Source of the DNA: Pseudoduganella sp.
GTDB lineage: Bacteria > Pseudomonadota > Gammaproteobacteria > Burkholderiales > Burkholderiaceae_D
Direction of reading: 5' to 3'
Length of the DNA: 64,000 nucleotides
Assembly (NCBI GenBank): GCA_021323265.1
Contig: JAJTCO010000001.1
Coordinates: forward strand, 124,001 to 188,000
Within the stretch, counting starts at the first letter, position 1; the number at the start of each line of letters is the position of its first letter. Positions 34,498 to 42,953 of the stretch are shown here, piece by piece. The notes beneath the pieces are model-generated. The model was given only the letters and a program-made list of their open reading frames with translations, made no database searches and was not told where the DNA came from. The translations under genes were made by a program, and so were the position numbers.

Positions 34498-36804
34498 CCC
34501 TTCGGACGCCTGCAGGTCGGCGTGGATCGCTTGCAGCAGCGCGCCCAGGATGGGCGCCAGGCGCTCCAGTTCAGGCGCCGCATCGGCGCCGCTGCGCAAG
34601 GCCACCAGCACGTCCGCCGCCGCCGCGCGCAAGTCTTCCATGCCCAGCTGCGCCGCCAGTCCGGCCAGCGTTTGCGCCAGGCGCTGCGCGCGCATGGCGT
34701 CCCCGCCGGCCAAGGCGTCTGCAATGGTGGCGTGGATGGCCGCCTGCTCCTGCAGGAAGCGGCCCAGCGCCTTGCGCAATTGCCCCGCATTGCCCTGCAG
34801 CCGCGCCAGCGCGCCGGCCACGTCAGCGCCGCAGGCGCTCAAGGCCGGATACCCGGCCAGCGCCGCCGCCTGCGCGTCGGCGCTGGCCGATGCCGTGGGC
34901 AAGGCGTGCTGGAACAGGGCGGTAAGGATGAAGCGGTTGCCTTGTACCGGGTCGCTTTCCAGCACCAGGTGGCCGCCCAGCATGGCGGCCAGCTGGCGCG
35001 CCACCGACAGGCCCAGGCCCGCGGCGCAGCCGCCGTGCGCTGTGGGTTCGAACAGCTGGATGGCGGCGTCGCGCGCCGCGCCCGTGTCGCGCACCTCGCA
35101 GCGCAGGAGCGTGGCATGCGGACCGTTTTCCTCGCGTTGCAGCGTCAGCGCCACCTTGCCTTGCTCGGTGAACCTGACCGCGTGCGCCAGCAGGTGCTGC
35201 AGCAGCTGCTGCAGGCGCGCCGCGTCGCCCACCAGCTCCGACGGCACCGCATCGTCGATCGTGCATTCGAGTTGCAGCCCCTTGGCCTGCGCCGCCGCCA
35301 GCCACGCGGCGCACGCCTGTTCGGCCGCCTGACGCACGCTGAACACGCATTCTTCCATATGGAACTTGCCGGCCGCGATGCGCGAAAAGTCGAGGATGTC
35401 GTTGAACATCGCCAGCAGGCTGGCCGCCGCACCGTCGACCTGTTCCAGGTAGCTGCGCTGGCGCGTGTCGAGCTGGCCCTGCAACGCCAGCTGCGTCAGG
35501 CCGATGATGGCGTTGAGCGGGGTGCGGATTTCGTGGCCCATGTTGGCGAGGAAGGCGCCCTTGCTGCGGTGGGCGCTATCTGCCGTTTCGTGCGCCGCCG
35601 CGATGGCGCGTTCGGCCTGGCGCAGCTCGGTCACGTCGAGACCGAAGGAGAGCAGGACGATCTCGCCTTCGTCCAGCACCGTGTGGCGCCAGGCGATGCG
35701 GCGCTCGTCGCCGGCGGCGGTATGGATCAAATGTTCCTGGGCCGCGGGCAGGGCGCGCAGTTGCTCCGGCTGGCAGTTGGCCGGCCACAATGCGGTGGCC
35801 GACATGGGCAGCAAGGGCGAATCGCGCCAGATGCGCCCGAGCACGGTGTCGCGCGGGCAGCCGGTGATGCGCACGGCGGCATCGTTGAACAGCAGCACTT
35901 CGCCATCGCGTCCCAGGCCGAGCGCCAGCAGGTCGGCATTGTTCAACACCTGCTCCAGCAGGTGGCGCGTGCGCTGCAGCTTGCGGTCCGCCTGCGCGCG
36001 CGCCGCGGCGGCCGACGCCAGGTCGTTCTGCAGGGCGTGCAGCGAAAGCAATAGCTCGCCTGTTTCGTCGTGGTAGGGCTGGGGCGGGGGCGACGCCAGG
36101 TCGCCGTGGCGCATGCGCTGCGCCACCGCCAGCGCGTCGGCCAGCGGCTGCGTGATGCTGCGGCTGATCAGCCAGGCCAGCACCACCGCCAGCCCCAGCG
36201 AACCGGCCAGGATCGCCAGCAGCAGCCCGCTGTCGCGCCGCACGCGCGTACCGGCCTGGACTTCGGTATAGCGCGCCCGGCTGTCGGCCAGCTGCACCAG
36301 GTTGTCCACCAGGCGCCGGTGCTGGGCGTAATGGCGCGTCATCGCCAGCATGGCGTGCCGTGCGCGTTCGCGTTCGCCCAGGTCGAGCGCCGGCACCAGC
36401 TGGCCGAACGCTTCGCGATAGAAGTCGGCGGCGTGCCGATTGCTTTGCTTGAGGGCCTCGGCCAGTCCCGGGTCCACGGCGCGGCCTTTCCAGTGCTGTT
36501 CGCGCGCCAGCTGCTGCGCATGCAGGGCGCGCAGGCGCTGCGCCAGCTGGTCGCGTTCGATCTGGTTGCCGGCGGCGGCCAGCTGCTGCGCCACCAGGAA
36601 CGATTCGATGATGTACAGCGGCGGCGGCAGCACATCCGCGATCAGGTCCTTGCCCTGGACGACGTCCTCGTACAGGGGGCCGTTGACGCGCAGTTCGGCG
36701 AGGGTGCGGAAGGACCAGAAGCCGTACAGCAGGAAGCCGCCGGCGAAGATCCCCACGAGGATCGCCAGGCGGCGTGCGAAGCGCAGGTTGCGCAGCAGGT
36801 CCAT
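34477..36804 (-). CDS. Membrane sensor kinase with degraded ATPase and HPt sites (probable pseudokinase)
   Basis: A 775-residue membrane protein. Transmembrane helices lie at about 12-33 and 192-216 around a helical periplasmic domain, followed by HAMP (214-265), PAS (285-400) and HisKA with H424 (NMGHEIRTPLN). The ATP-binding domain is damaged. The N-box asparagine is histidine (LAHAVRF, H541), the DxGxGI box is shortened to DTGAARDA, and the GTGLGL box reads AAGLGL. The C-terminal HPt-like domain has glutamine (Q711, LAQTLAGLAAQLG) where the phospho-histidine is expected. Autokinase activity is therefore unlikely; a regulatory or phosphatase role is possible. The ATG at 36804 has GAGAGG at good spacing, unlike the TTG upstream. 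Confidence 0.82.
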   Translation of the reverse strand: MDLLRNLRFARRLAILVGIFAGGFLLYGFWSFRTLAELRVNGPLYEDVVQGKDLIADVLPPPLYIIESFLVAQQLAAAGNQIERDQLAQRLRALHAQQLAREQHWKGRAVDPGLAEALKQSNRHAADFYREAFGQLVPALDLGERERARHAMLAMTRHYAQHRRLVDNLVQLADSRARYTEVQAGTRVRRDSGLLLAILAGSLGLAVVLAWLISRSITQPLADALAVAQRMRHGDLASPPPQPYHDETGELLLSLHALQNDLASAAAARAQADRKLQRTRHLLEQVLNNADLLALGLGRDGEVLLFNDAAVRITGCPRDTVLGRIWRDSPLLPMSATALWPANCQPEQLRALPAAQEHLIHTAAGDERRIAWRHTVLDEGEIVLLSFGLDVTELRQAERAIAAAHETADSAHRSKGAFLANMGHEIRTPLNAIIGLTQLALQGQLDTRQRSYLEQVDGAAASLLAMFNDILDFSRIAAGKFHMEECVFSVRQAAEQACAAWLAAAQAKGLQLECTIDDAVPSELVGDAARLQQLLQHLLAHAVRFTEQGKVALTLQREENGPHATLLRCEVRDTGAARDAAIQLFEPTAHGGCAAGLGLSVARQLAAMLGGHLVLESDPVQGNRFILTALFQHALPTASASADAQAAALAGYPALSACGADVAGALARLQGNAGQLRKALGRFLQEQAAIHATIADALAGGDAMRAQRLAQTLAGLAAQLGMEDLRAAAADVLVALRSGADAAPELERLAPILGALLQAIHADLQASEGSGEQAA

Positions 36805-36834
36805 GGTGCCTCTCGGCAATGAACCCCGTCAGGT

Positions 36835-37701
36835 TCAGGTGCGGCGGCGACGGCGTTCCGAAGTACGCGCAGCTTTCTTGCGCGGGCTGGATGCTTTCAT
36901 CACCTTCGGCGCCTTGTCGCCGGCCAGCAGGCGGCGGATGTTCAGCGCATCCATCAGGCGCGCCGAGTTGCCATTGGCGTTCAGCAGGACCAGGGTGGCG
37001 TTGCGACCGGCCTCGGTAATGCGCATGATGAGGCAGCGGCCTGCTTCTTCCGTGTAGCCGGTCTTGGACAGGCCGATGTCCCAGCCCTTGGCGCCAACCA
37101 GGCGGTTGGTGTTGTGGTATTCCACCTTGCGGCCCTTCATGGTCATGACTTCCTCGGTATCGGTGGTCATGCGGCGGATTTCCGGGTAGCGCGCGGCGGC
37201 GGCGGCCATCTTCACCAGGTCGGCGGCGTTCGAGGTGTTGTTGGGCGACAGGCCGGTGGGTTCGGCGATGCGCGTGCTGCTCATGCCCAGTTGCCGGATC
37301 TTGGCGTCGACCGCTGCCTTGAAGGCGGTCGGGCCGCCGGGGAAGGTGCGGGCCAGGGAGGCGGCGGCGCGGTTGTCGGAGGACATCAGGGCCAGCTGCA
37401 GCGCGTCGCCGCGCGACATGGTGGCGCCCACCGGCACGCGCGAGGTGCTGTGCTTGAGGGTGTCGACGTCGTCGCGGTCGATGCTGATCTGCTCCTCCAG
37501 GTCGAGCTTGGAGTCCAGCACGACCATCGCGGTCATCAGTTTGGTCAGGGAGGCGATCGGCACGACGGCGGTGGCGTTCTTCTCGACCAGCACTTTGCCA
37601 GTCTCATCCTCGACGACAAGCACGGATTGCGAGCTCAATGGCGCGGCAAACGCGGCTGCGGAGATCGACATCAGCAGGGCTGCGGTGATTTTCTTTAGCA
37701 T
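36835..37701 (-). CDS. pbpG: D-alanyl-D-alanine endopeptidase (PBP7 family, S11)
   Basis: A 288-residue penicillin-binding peptidase acting on peptidoglycan cross-links in the periplasm. The signal peptide is about residues 1-19. The three active-site motifs are complete: SLTK (serine nucleophile and lysine, near 50), SDN (near 108) and KTG in LSKTGYT (near 212). A basic tail (RKKAARTSERRRRR) ends the protein and may bind anionic polymers or the membrane. It lacks the extra C-terminal domain of PBP5-type carboxypeptidases, which fits PBP7. The ATG at 37701 starts the signal peptide; the longer frame upstream would run into the divergent ThuA gene. Confidence 0.88.
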   Translation of the reverse strand: MLKKITAALLMSISAAAFAAPLSSQSVLVVEDETGKVLVEKNATAVVPIASLTKLMTAMVVLDSKLDLEEQISIDRDDVDTLKHSTSRVPVGATMSRGDALQLALMSSDNRAAASLARTFPGGPTAFKAAVDAKIRQLGMSSTRIAEPTGLSPNNTSNAADLVKMAAAAARYPEIRRMTTDTEEVMTMKGRKVEYHNTNRLVGAKGWDIGLSKTGYTEEAGRCLIMRITEAGRNATLVLLNANGNSARLMDALNIRRLLAGDKAPKVMKASSPRKKAARTSERRRRRT

Positions 37702-37846
37702 GGTGGTTGGGATTCGGTGTTCGGTCTGGGCGGAATATTGGCGAAAACGGGCGCAATATTCTAAAGGCCGAAGATAACACCATTGGGTTAACTCGTCCAG
37801 CAAGCACGTTAGCGCACGGCGGAAAAGTGTGGTAACGTTTCCATCC

Positions 37847-38590
37847 ATGAAACCTTCCGTCAAGTCGCTCATTGCCGGCACGCTGCTGCTGGCCGGTAAC
37901 GCCGTGCACGCGGCGCAATTCCATGTCCTGGTGTTTTCGCGCACGGCCGGCTGGCACCATGACGCCATTCCGGCCGGCGTGGCCGCGCTGCAGGAGCTGG
38001 GCAAGCTGCATGACTTCACGGTGACCTGGACGGAGGATGCGCAGCGCGTGTTTACCGACCAGGAACTGGCGCGCTACCAGGCGGTGGTGTTCCTGCTCAC
38101 CAGTGGCGACATCCTGGATGCGCGGCAGCAGGCTGCCTTCGAGCGCTATATCGGCGCCGGCGGCGGCTTTGTCGGCGTGCACAGCGCCGCCGATACCGAG
38201 TACGGCTGGCCGTGGTACACGCGGCTGGTCGGCCACATGTTCGACCACCACCCGGCCATCCAGAGCGCGGTGTTGAAGGTGGAGGATGCGAAGTTCCCCG
38301 GCATGGAGCGCTTTGCGCCGCGCAATCTGGTGACCGAGGAGTGGTACGCGTTCAAGCCGGCAAGCGGCAAGCTCAATTACCTGCTGTCGGTGGACGAGTC
38401 GACCTATCAGCCCGGCCCGCGCGGCATGGGGGCGTTCCACCCGGTGAGCTGGTACCAGGTGTTCGACAATGGCCGCGCCTTCTATACGGCGCTGGGCCAC
38501 CTGCCGGCCACGTACGGCGACCCGGTCTTCCGCCACCACCTGTATGGCGGCATCTATTGGGCGGCGACCGGGCGCGGGCTGGCCCGCTAA
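37847..38590 (+). CDS. ThuA-like domain protein, exported
   Basis: A 247-residue protein with a signal peptide (about residues 1-24, cleaved near VHA-AQ). It matches the ThuA (trehalose utilisation) family, which has a class I glutamine-amidotransferase-like fold: FSRTAGWHHDAIPAG near the N terminus, LLTSGDILDARQQAAFERYI, then GGGFVGVHSAADTEY and MGAFHPVSWYQ. Members often sit in carbohydrate loci, and their biochemical role is poorly defined. It ends four bases before the convergent sodium/sugar symporter, at the edge of the glycan locus. The ATG at 37847 is preferred to an upstream GTG because it begins the signal peptide. Confidence 0.8.
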   Translation: MKPSVKSLIAGTLLLAGNAVHAAQFHVLVFSRTAGWHHDAIPAGVAALQELGKLHDFTVTWTEDAQRVFTDQELARYQAVVFLLTSGDILDARQQAAFERYIGAGGGFVGVHSAADTEYGWPWYTRLVGHMFDHHPAIQSAVLKVEDAKFPGMERFAPRNLVTEEWYAFKPASGKLNYLLSVDESTYQPGPRGMGAFHPVSWYQVFDNGRAFYTALGHLPATYGDPVFRHHLYGGIYWAATGRGLAR

Positions 38591-38594
38591 AGAC

Positions 38595-40268
38595 TTACCA
38601 CCAGGCGCCGTAGATGGTGGCCAGCGTGACGCAGATGACGGCCGAGCCGAGGGCAAAGGCGCCGTCGACGCGGAACAGGTGGTGGTCGACGTGGATCGGC
38701 TTGTCGCTGGCGCGGCGCGGCTGCGCCAGTTTGCTGATCAGGACCATGCCGGCGATGACCACCCAGAACACGATGAACATGCGGTCGAGGAAAGGGATCT
38801 CGGCCACGCCGGCCTCGGTGACCTTGGCAAAGCCGTACGGCACCAGGAAGGACAGGTCCATCATCGTCGGCAGGAACTTGAGCACGATCGAGCCGGCCAG
38901 GCCGCCCAGGGTGGCGAACATGGCGGCGCCGGCGGTGGTCGGTTTCCAGAAGAAGCCCATCAGGAACATGGCCAGGATGCCGGGCGAGACGAAGCCGGTG
39001 TATTCCTGGATGTACTGGAAGCCGCCTTTCTTGTCGATCCCCAGCATCGGCGCAATCAGCACGGCCAGCCCCATCGACACCACCACGCTGACGCGGCCAA
39101 TCCACACCATGCGCTGCTCTGTGGCCTGCCGATTGAAGGTCTTGTTGTAGATGTCCAGCGTGAAGATGGTGGCGATGCTGTTGGCCTTGCCGGCCAGCGA
39201 GGCCACCACGGCGGCGGTCAGGGCGGCGAAAGCGACGCCTTTCAGGCCCGATGGCAAAAGGTTCAGCAGCACGGGGTAGGCGCGGTCCGGATTGAGTTCG
39301 CCGTTCTGGCGCATGGCGTCACCCAGGGCCCCGGACTGGTCCAGCGCATAGGCGGCAATGCCCGGCAGGACCACGATAAGCGGCATGAGCAGCTTGAGGA
39401 AGGCGGCAAACAGCAGGCCCTTGCGCGCAGTCGGCAGGTCCGCGCCCAGCGCGCGCTGGGTGATGTACTGGTTGCAGCCCCAGTAGTTCAGGTTGACGAT
39501 CCACATGCCGCCCAGCAGCACCGACAGGCCCGGCAGGTCCATGTAGTTCGGATCTTCGCGCTCCAGCACCATGTCGAAGTGGTCGCCGGCGCGCAGCATC
39601 AGTTCGGAGAAGCCCTGCAGCGCGCCGCTGCCTTTGCCCAGCGCCGCCACCAGGTCGAGCGCCAGCCAGGTGGTGACCAGGCCGCCGATCACCAGGCAGG
39701 CCACCTGCACCACGTCGGTATAGCCGATCACCTTCATGCCGCCCAGGGTGATGATGGCCGCGAAGACGGCCAGGAACAGCATGCAGGGCAGCAGGGCCAG
39801 GCCGGACAGGCTGCTGATGGCCAGCGCGCCGAGGTAGAGGATGGAGGTCAGGTTCACCACCACGTACAGGCCAAGCCAGAACAAGGCCATGGTGGTCGCC
39901 ACGGCCTTGCCGTAGCGCTGCTCGAGGAACTGCGGCATGGTGTAGATGCGGTTCTTCAGGTAGACCGGCATGAAGAACACGGCCACGATCACCAGCGTGG
40001 CGGCGGCCATCAGTTCGTAGACGGCGATGGCCATGCCGATCTTGTAGCCGGAACCGCTCATGCCGATGAACTGCTCGGCCGAGATGTTGGACGCGATCAG
40101 CGAGGCGCCGATGGCCCACCAGGTCAGCGAGCCTTCGGCCAGGAAGTAGTCATGCGAAGCCTGGCCGGAGCTTTTTTGCTTGCGGCGGTAGATCCAGATG
40201 CCGTAGCCGGCGACGGCGATGAAGTAGATCAGGAAGACGATCAGGTCGACTGTTGAAAAGGTACTCAT
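38595..40268 (-). CDS. Sodium/sugar symporter (SSS/SGLT family)
   Basis: A 557-residue inner-membrane transporter with about 14 hydrophobic segments. Family features include ASNISAEQFIGMSGSGY (about residues 60-76) and NLNYWGCNQYITQRALGA (near 260), which match the galactose/glucose branch represented by Vibrio SglT. It would take monosaccharides released by the neighbouring glycosidases into the cytoplasm, driven by sodium. It is divergent from the aldose epimerase gene and convergent with thuA. Its 5' leader contains a GC-rich stem-loop (40297-40326). The exact sugar (galactose, xylose, fucose or glucose) cannot be told. Confidence 0.88.
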   Translation of the reverse strand: MSTFSTVDLIVFLIYFIAVAGYGIWIYRRKQKSSGQASHDYFLAEGSLTWWAIGASLIASNISAEQFIGMSGSGYKIGMAIAVYELMAAATLVIVAVFFMPVYLKNRIYTMPQFLEQRYGKAVATTMALFWLGLYVVVNLTSILYLGALAISSLSGLALLPCMLFLAVFAAIITLGGMKVIGYTDVVQVACLVIGGLVTTWLALDLVAALGKGSGALQGFSELMLRAGDHFDMVLEREDPNYMDLPGLSVLLGGMWIVNLNYWGCNQYITQRALGADLPTARKGLLFAAFLKLLMPLIVVLPGIAAYALDQSGALGDAMRQNGELNPDRAYPVLLNLLPSGLKGVAFAALTAAVVASLAGKANSIATIFTLDIYNKTFNRQATEQRMVWIGRVSVVVSMGLAVLIAPMLGIDKKGGFQYIQEYTGFVSPGILAMFLMGFFWKPTTAGAAMFATLGGLAGSIVLKFLPTMMDLSFLVPYGFAKVTEAGVAEIPFLDRMFIVFWVVIAGMVLISKLAQPRRASDKPIHVDHHLFRVDGAFALGSAVICVTLATIYGAWW

Positions 40269-40296
40269 GCGGTGCTCACAAAGAGGGGTTGTCTCT

Positions 40297-40326
40297 GGCC
40301 CGGCGCAGGTGGCCTGCGCACCGGCC
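40297..40326. other. GC-rich stem-loop in the leader of the symporter gene
   Basis: GCGCAGG and CCTGCGC form a seven-pair stem around TGG, extended by GG/CC pairs with a small bulge. It lies 29 bases upstream of the symporter start codon. There is no adjoining T-run, so it is not an obvious terminator. A role in mRNA stability or translation is possible but untested. Confidence 0.35.
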
Positions 40327-40420
40327 CTTGTTATGGGATCGTTTTTGCGCTTGCATTATTGCCCATTCCAGGACAGCGAAAACCCCTTTCCCGGCCGGTT
40401 GGCCAGAATCGTTCGGCGCC

Positions 40421-40465
40421 TTGGTGATTTTCGTAATTGAATCGCCAGGCGCGCAATTGCAGAAT
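40421..40465 (+). promoter_or_regulatory. Locus promoter A (shared 19-bp box), drives the aldose epimerase
   Basis: The box TTGGTGATTTTCGTAATTG (40421-40439) is followed by -35 TTGAAT (40437-40442), a 17-base spacer and -10 CAGAAT (40460-40465). The same box and spacing occur at four other promoters in the locus (46200, 49957, 53199 and 62294). The box overlaps the -35 on its upstream side, where an activator or repressor would bind. Confidence 0.7.
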
Positions 40466-40506
40466 GGGAGCGTGCCAAGGTGCGCACAGGAGGTCCGATT
40501 TTTTTC

Positions 40507-41340
40507 ATGATGAGCAAACAATTTTCCGGCATCGCGCCCGAGGCGGACGAGTACCGCCTGTTTACACTGAGGAACGCCAACGGCATGGTGGCGACGATTA
40601 CGGAACGCGATGCGGCCTTGTGCGCGTGGCGTGCGCCCGACCGCTATGGGCGCATGGCCGACGTCCTGCTGGCGCCGCCCGATGGCGGCGAACCGGTGCT
40701 GTGGCAAGGACGCCACGCTGACGGTGGCGTGACCCTGCTGCGCATGGGGCCGGGCGGCGCGCTGGCGCAATTGGCCCGGTATCACCTGGACGAGGAGGGC
40801 GCGTTAACGGTGGAACATGAAGCCATGGCCATGGCGCCGGCCAGGCTGGCGCCGGCTTCGCATCCCTGCTTCAACCTGAACGGCGGCGCCGCCGATATTG
40901 GCGACCACATGGTGCAGATCGAAGCCGACTTCTATGTCGAGGTCGATGGCGACGGGGCGCCTGCGGGCGTGGCCGCGGTGGCGGGAACGGCGTTCGACTT
41001 CCGCCAGCCGGCGCCGGTGGGCGCGCGCTTGCGCTGGCCCGATCCGCAAGTGCTTGCCCAGGGCGGCTTCCAGCACAGCTTCTTCGTGCGCAACCACTAT
41101 GCTGGCGGGCAGGGGCCCTTGCGCGCCGTGGCGCGCATCGTCGACCCGGGTTCGGGCCGCTGCCTGCAGGTTCACACCACCGAAGCGGCCGTTGGCTTTC
41201 GCGCCGGCGCGCACGCGGGCTTCAGCATCGATGCCCAGGCCTTCCCGGAACTGGCCAGCGCGGCCTGGCCGCAGCGCATCGTGGCGCCGGGCGAGGTGTA
41301 CCGGCAGACCACGGTCTACCGGCTGTCGCTGCAAGCTTAA
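40507..41340 (+). CDS. Aldose 1-epimerase family protein (galactose mutarotase-like)
   Basis: A 277-residue cytoplasmic protein of the aldose 1-epimerase fold, which interconverts alpha and beta anomers of free sugars and so feeds kinases or isomerases. The histidine-containing ASHPCFNLNG (near 125) and QHSFFVRNH (near 195) match catalytic regions. The position normally occupied by the catalytic glutamate (LETQ-type motif) reads SIDAQAFPE, that is, aspartate, so activity or specificity may differ. AGGAGG lies 13 bases before the ATG at 40507. It is transcribed alone from promoter A. Its stop overlaps that of the convergent GH43 gene (TTAA). Confidence 0.8.
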   Translation: MMSKQFSGIAPEADEYRLFTLRNANGMVATITERDAALCAWRAPDRYGRMADVLLAPPDGGEPVLWQGRHADGGVTLLRMGPGGALAQLARYHLDEEGALTVEHEAMAMAPARLAPASHPCFNLNGGAADIGDHMVQIEADFYVEVDGDGAPAGVAAVAGTAFDFRQPAPVGARLRWPDPQVLAQGGFQHSFFVRNHYAGGQGPLRAVARIVDPGSGRCLQVHTTEAAVGFRAGAHAGFSIDAQAFPELASAAWPQRIVAPGEVYRQTTVYRLSLQA

Positions 41341-42953
41341 GCGGGCGGCAGGCCGCGGTAGGTGAACTGCCGCGCGCGCACCGCGCCTGTGCCGGCGCTG
41401 AAGATGCCGACTTTCAGGCTCATGAAGCCGCCGAACACGTTGTGGTGGAAACCCGATACTTCCATCTGCCACGGGTGCTTGACCCACTTCACGCCGTCCT
41501 GCGAATAGTGGAAGGTGACGATATTGGCGCGGTTGCTGAGGCGGATGTGGATGGTTGCCGCGGCGACCTTCGCGCGCATCCAGCCTTGCTCCTCGCTGCA
41601 ATGGTAGGTGAACATCTGCGCCGGGCTGAAGCCGATGCCGCAGTAGGCGCGCTGGCTGTAGTACAGCAGCAGCCCGCCTTGCGCGCCGTCGGCAATGTCC
41701 AGCGCCACCGATACTTCGTAGTCGCGGTCGCCGACGATGCAGGTGAGCGGCGAACAGTCGGCGGGCGATGTGCCCTTGCCCTGGATGAGCAGGCCCTGGC
41801 CGTCATAGCGGGCGCGCTGCATCTCGCCGGGGCCGGGATTGAAGAAGCTCCACTGCACGCCGAACCTGTTGCGCGAAAAATCGTCGGACAGGGCCTGGCC
41901 CGAGGGCGAGGCGCGTCCGCCGCGCGGTTTTGGCAAGGGGTGCGCCAGCGTGCCGCCGCCGGCGCGCAACCAGCCGTCGCGCGTCCATTCGACCGGTTCG
42001 AGCAGGGTCTGGCGGCCCAGCGTGCGAAAGCCGTTCTCGTAGGCGTGGTAGACCATCCACCAGTCGCCGCCGGGACCTTCGAACACGGTGGCGTGGCCGC
42101 GCGACCACCATGCTTCGTCCGCGCTGCGGGTGCGCACGATCGGGTTGTCCGGACAGTCCTGCCACGGGCCGTGGATGGAACGCGAGCGCGCCACCGTCAC
42201 CATATGGCTGGTGGGCGGGCCGGAGGTGCCGCCCACGGCAGCCACCAGGTAGAACCATTGGCCGCGCCGGAACAGCTTGGGGCCTTCGGGCGCGAACATC
42301 TCCACCACCCAGTGCTCCGGGTAGCGCCAGGGATGGTAGACGTGTTGCAGCGGGCCGGCAGTCGACAGGCCATCGTCCGCCAGCGCCACGCGGCGCACGC
42401 CGTTGACGAAGAGGTAACGCTTGCCGTCCTCGCCCACCGCATGGCCCGGATCGATGCAGCCGGGCAGCTGGAGGTCGATGGGGTCGCTCCAGGGGCCGCC
42501 GATATGGTCGGCGTGAATCACGAAGATTCCGTCCTGCGCCGGGATGTACAGGAAGTAGCGGCCATTGTGCTTGACCAGGTCCATGGCCCAGACCGAGCCG
42601 ATCGGCTTGGTCAGCGCGGCGCAGATGGGGGCCCAGTTGACCAGGTCGCGCGAATGCCAGATCACCGCCCCGGGGTAGGAGAGGAAGGACGAAAACGTCA
42701 TGTAGTAGTCGTCGCCATCCTTCAGGATCGTGGGGTCGGCATGGTCGCCCGGGACGACCGGGTTCAGGAACCTGCCGTCGCCAAGGTCCGCCTTGCGCTG
42801 GCCCTCGATGCCATACGCCGCTTGCTGCGCGCCGTGCGGCGCGCAGGGGACGGCGGCACCGGCGCTGCCCGCCACGGCGCCGGCCCCGGCCAGGGCCAGC
42901 TTCAGGAGGCCGCGCCGGCCCGGTGCATCGGGCCGGTGCGCGCCATGGCTCAT
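41337..42953 (-). CDS. Glycoside hydrolase family 43 enzyme (arabinofuranosidase/xylosidase type), exported
   Basis: A 538-residue secreted enzyme. The N terminus carries a twin-arginine-like signal (PGRRGLLKLALAGAGAVAG). The five-bladed propeller of GH43 follows, with the catalytic base aspartate in GDHADPTIL, the second aspartate in WAMDLVKHN and the acid glutamate in FAPEGPKLF. A C-terminal beta-sandwich of about 180 residues begins around DDFSRNRFG. GH43 enzymes mostly remove arabinofuranosyl or xylosyl residues with inversion. It is the last gene of the minus-strand operon esterase-GH31-GH43, and its ATG overlaps the GH31 stop (ATGA). Linkage specificity is not readable. Confidence 0.85.
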   Translation of the reverse strand: MSHGAHRPDAPGRRGLLKLALAGAGAVAGSAGAAVPCAPHGAQQAAYGIEGQRKADLGDGRFLNPVVPGDHADPTILKDGDDYYMTFSSFLSYPGAVIWHSRDLVNWAPICAALTKPIGSVWAMDLVKHNGRYFLYIPAQDGIFVIHADHIGGPWSDPIDLQLPGCIDPGHAVGEDGKRYLFVNGVRRVALADDGLSTAGPLQHVYHPWRYPEHWVVEMFAPEGPKLFRRGQWFYLVAAVGGTSGPPTSHMVTVARSRSIHGPWQDCPDNPIVRTRSADEAWWSRGHATVFEGPGGDWWMVYHAYENGFRTLGRQTLLEPVEWTRDGWLRAGGGTLAHPLPKPRGGRASPSGQALSDDFSRNRFGVQWSFFNPGPGEMQRARYDGQGLLIQGKGTSPADCSPLTCIVGDRDYEVSVALDIADGAQGGLLLYYSQRAYCGIGFSPAQMFTYHCSEEQGWMRAKVAAATIHIRLSNRANIVTFHYSQDGVKWVKHPWQMEVSGFHHNVFGGFMSLKVGIFSAGTGAVRARQFTYRGLPPA

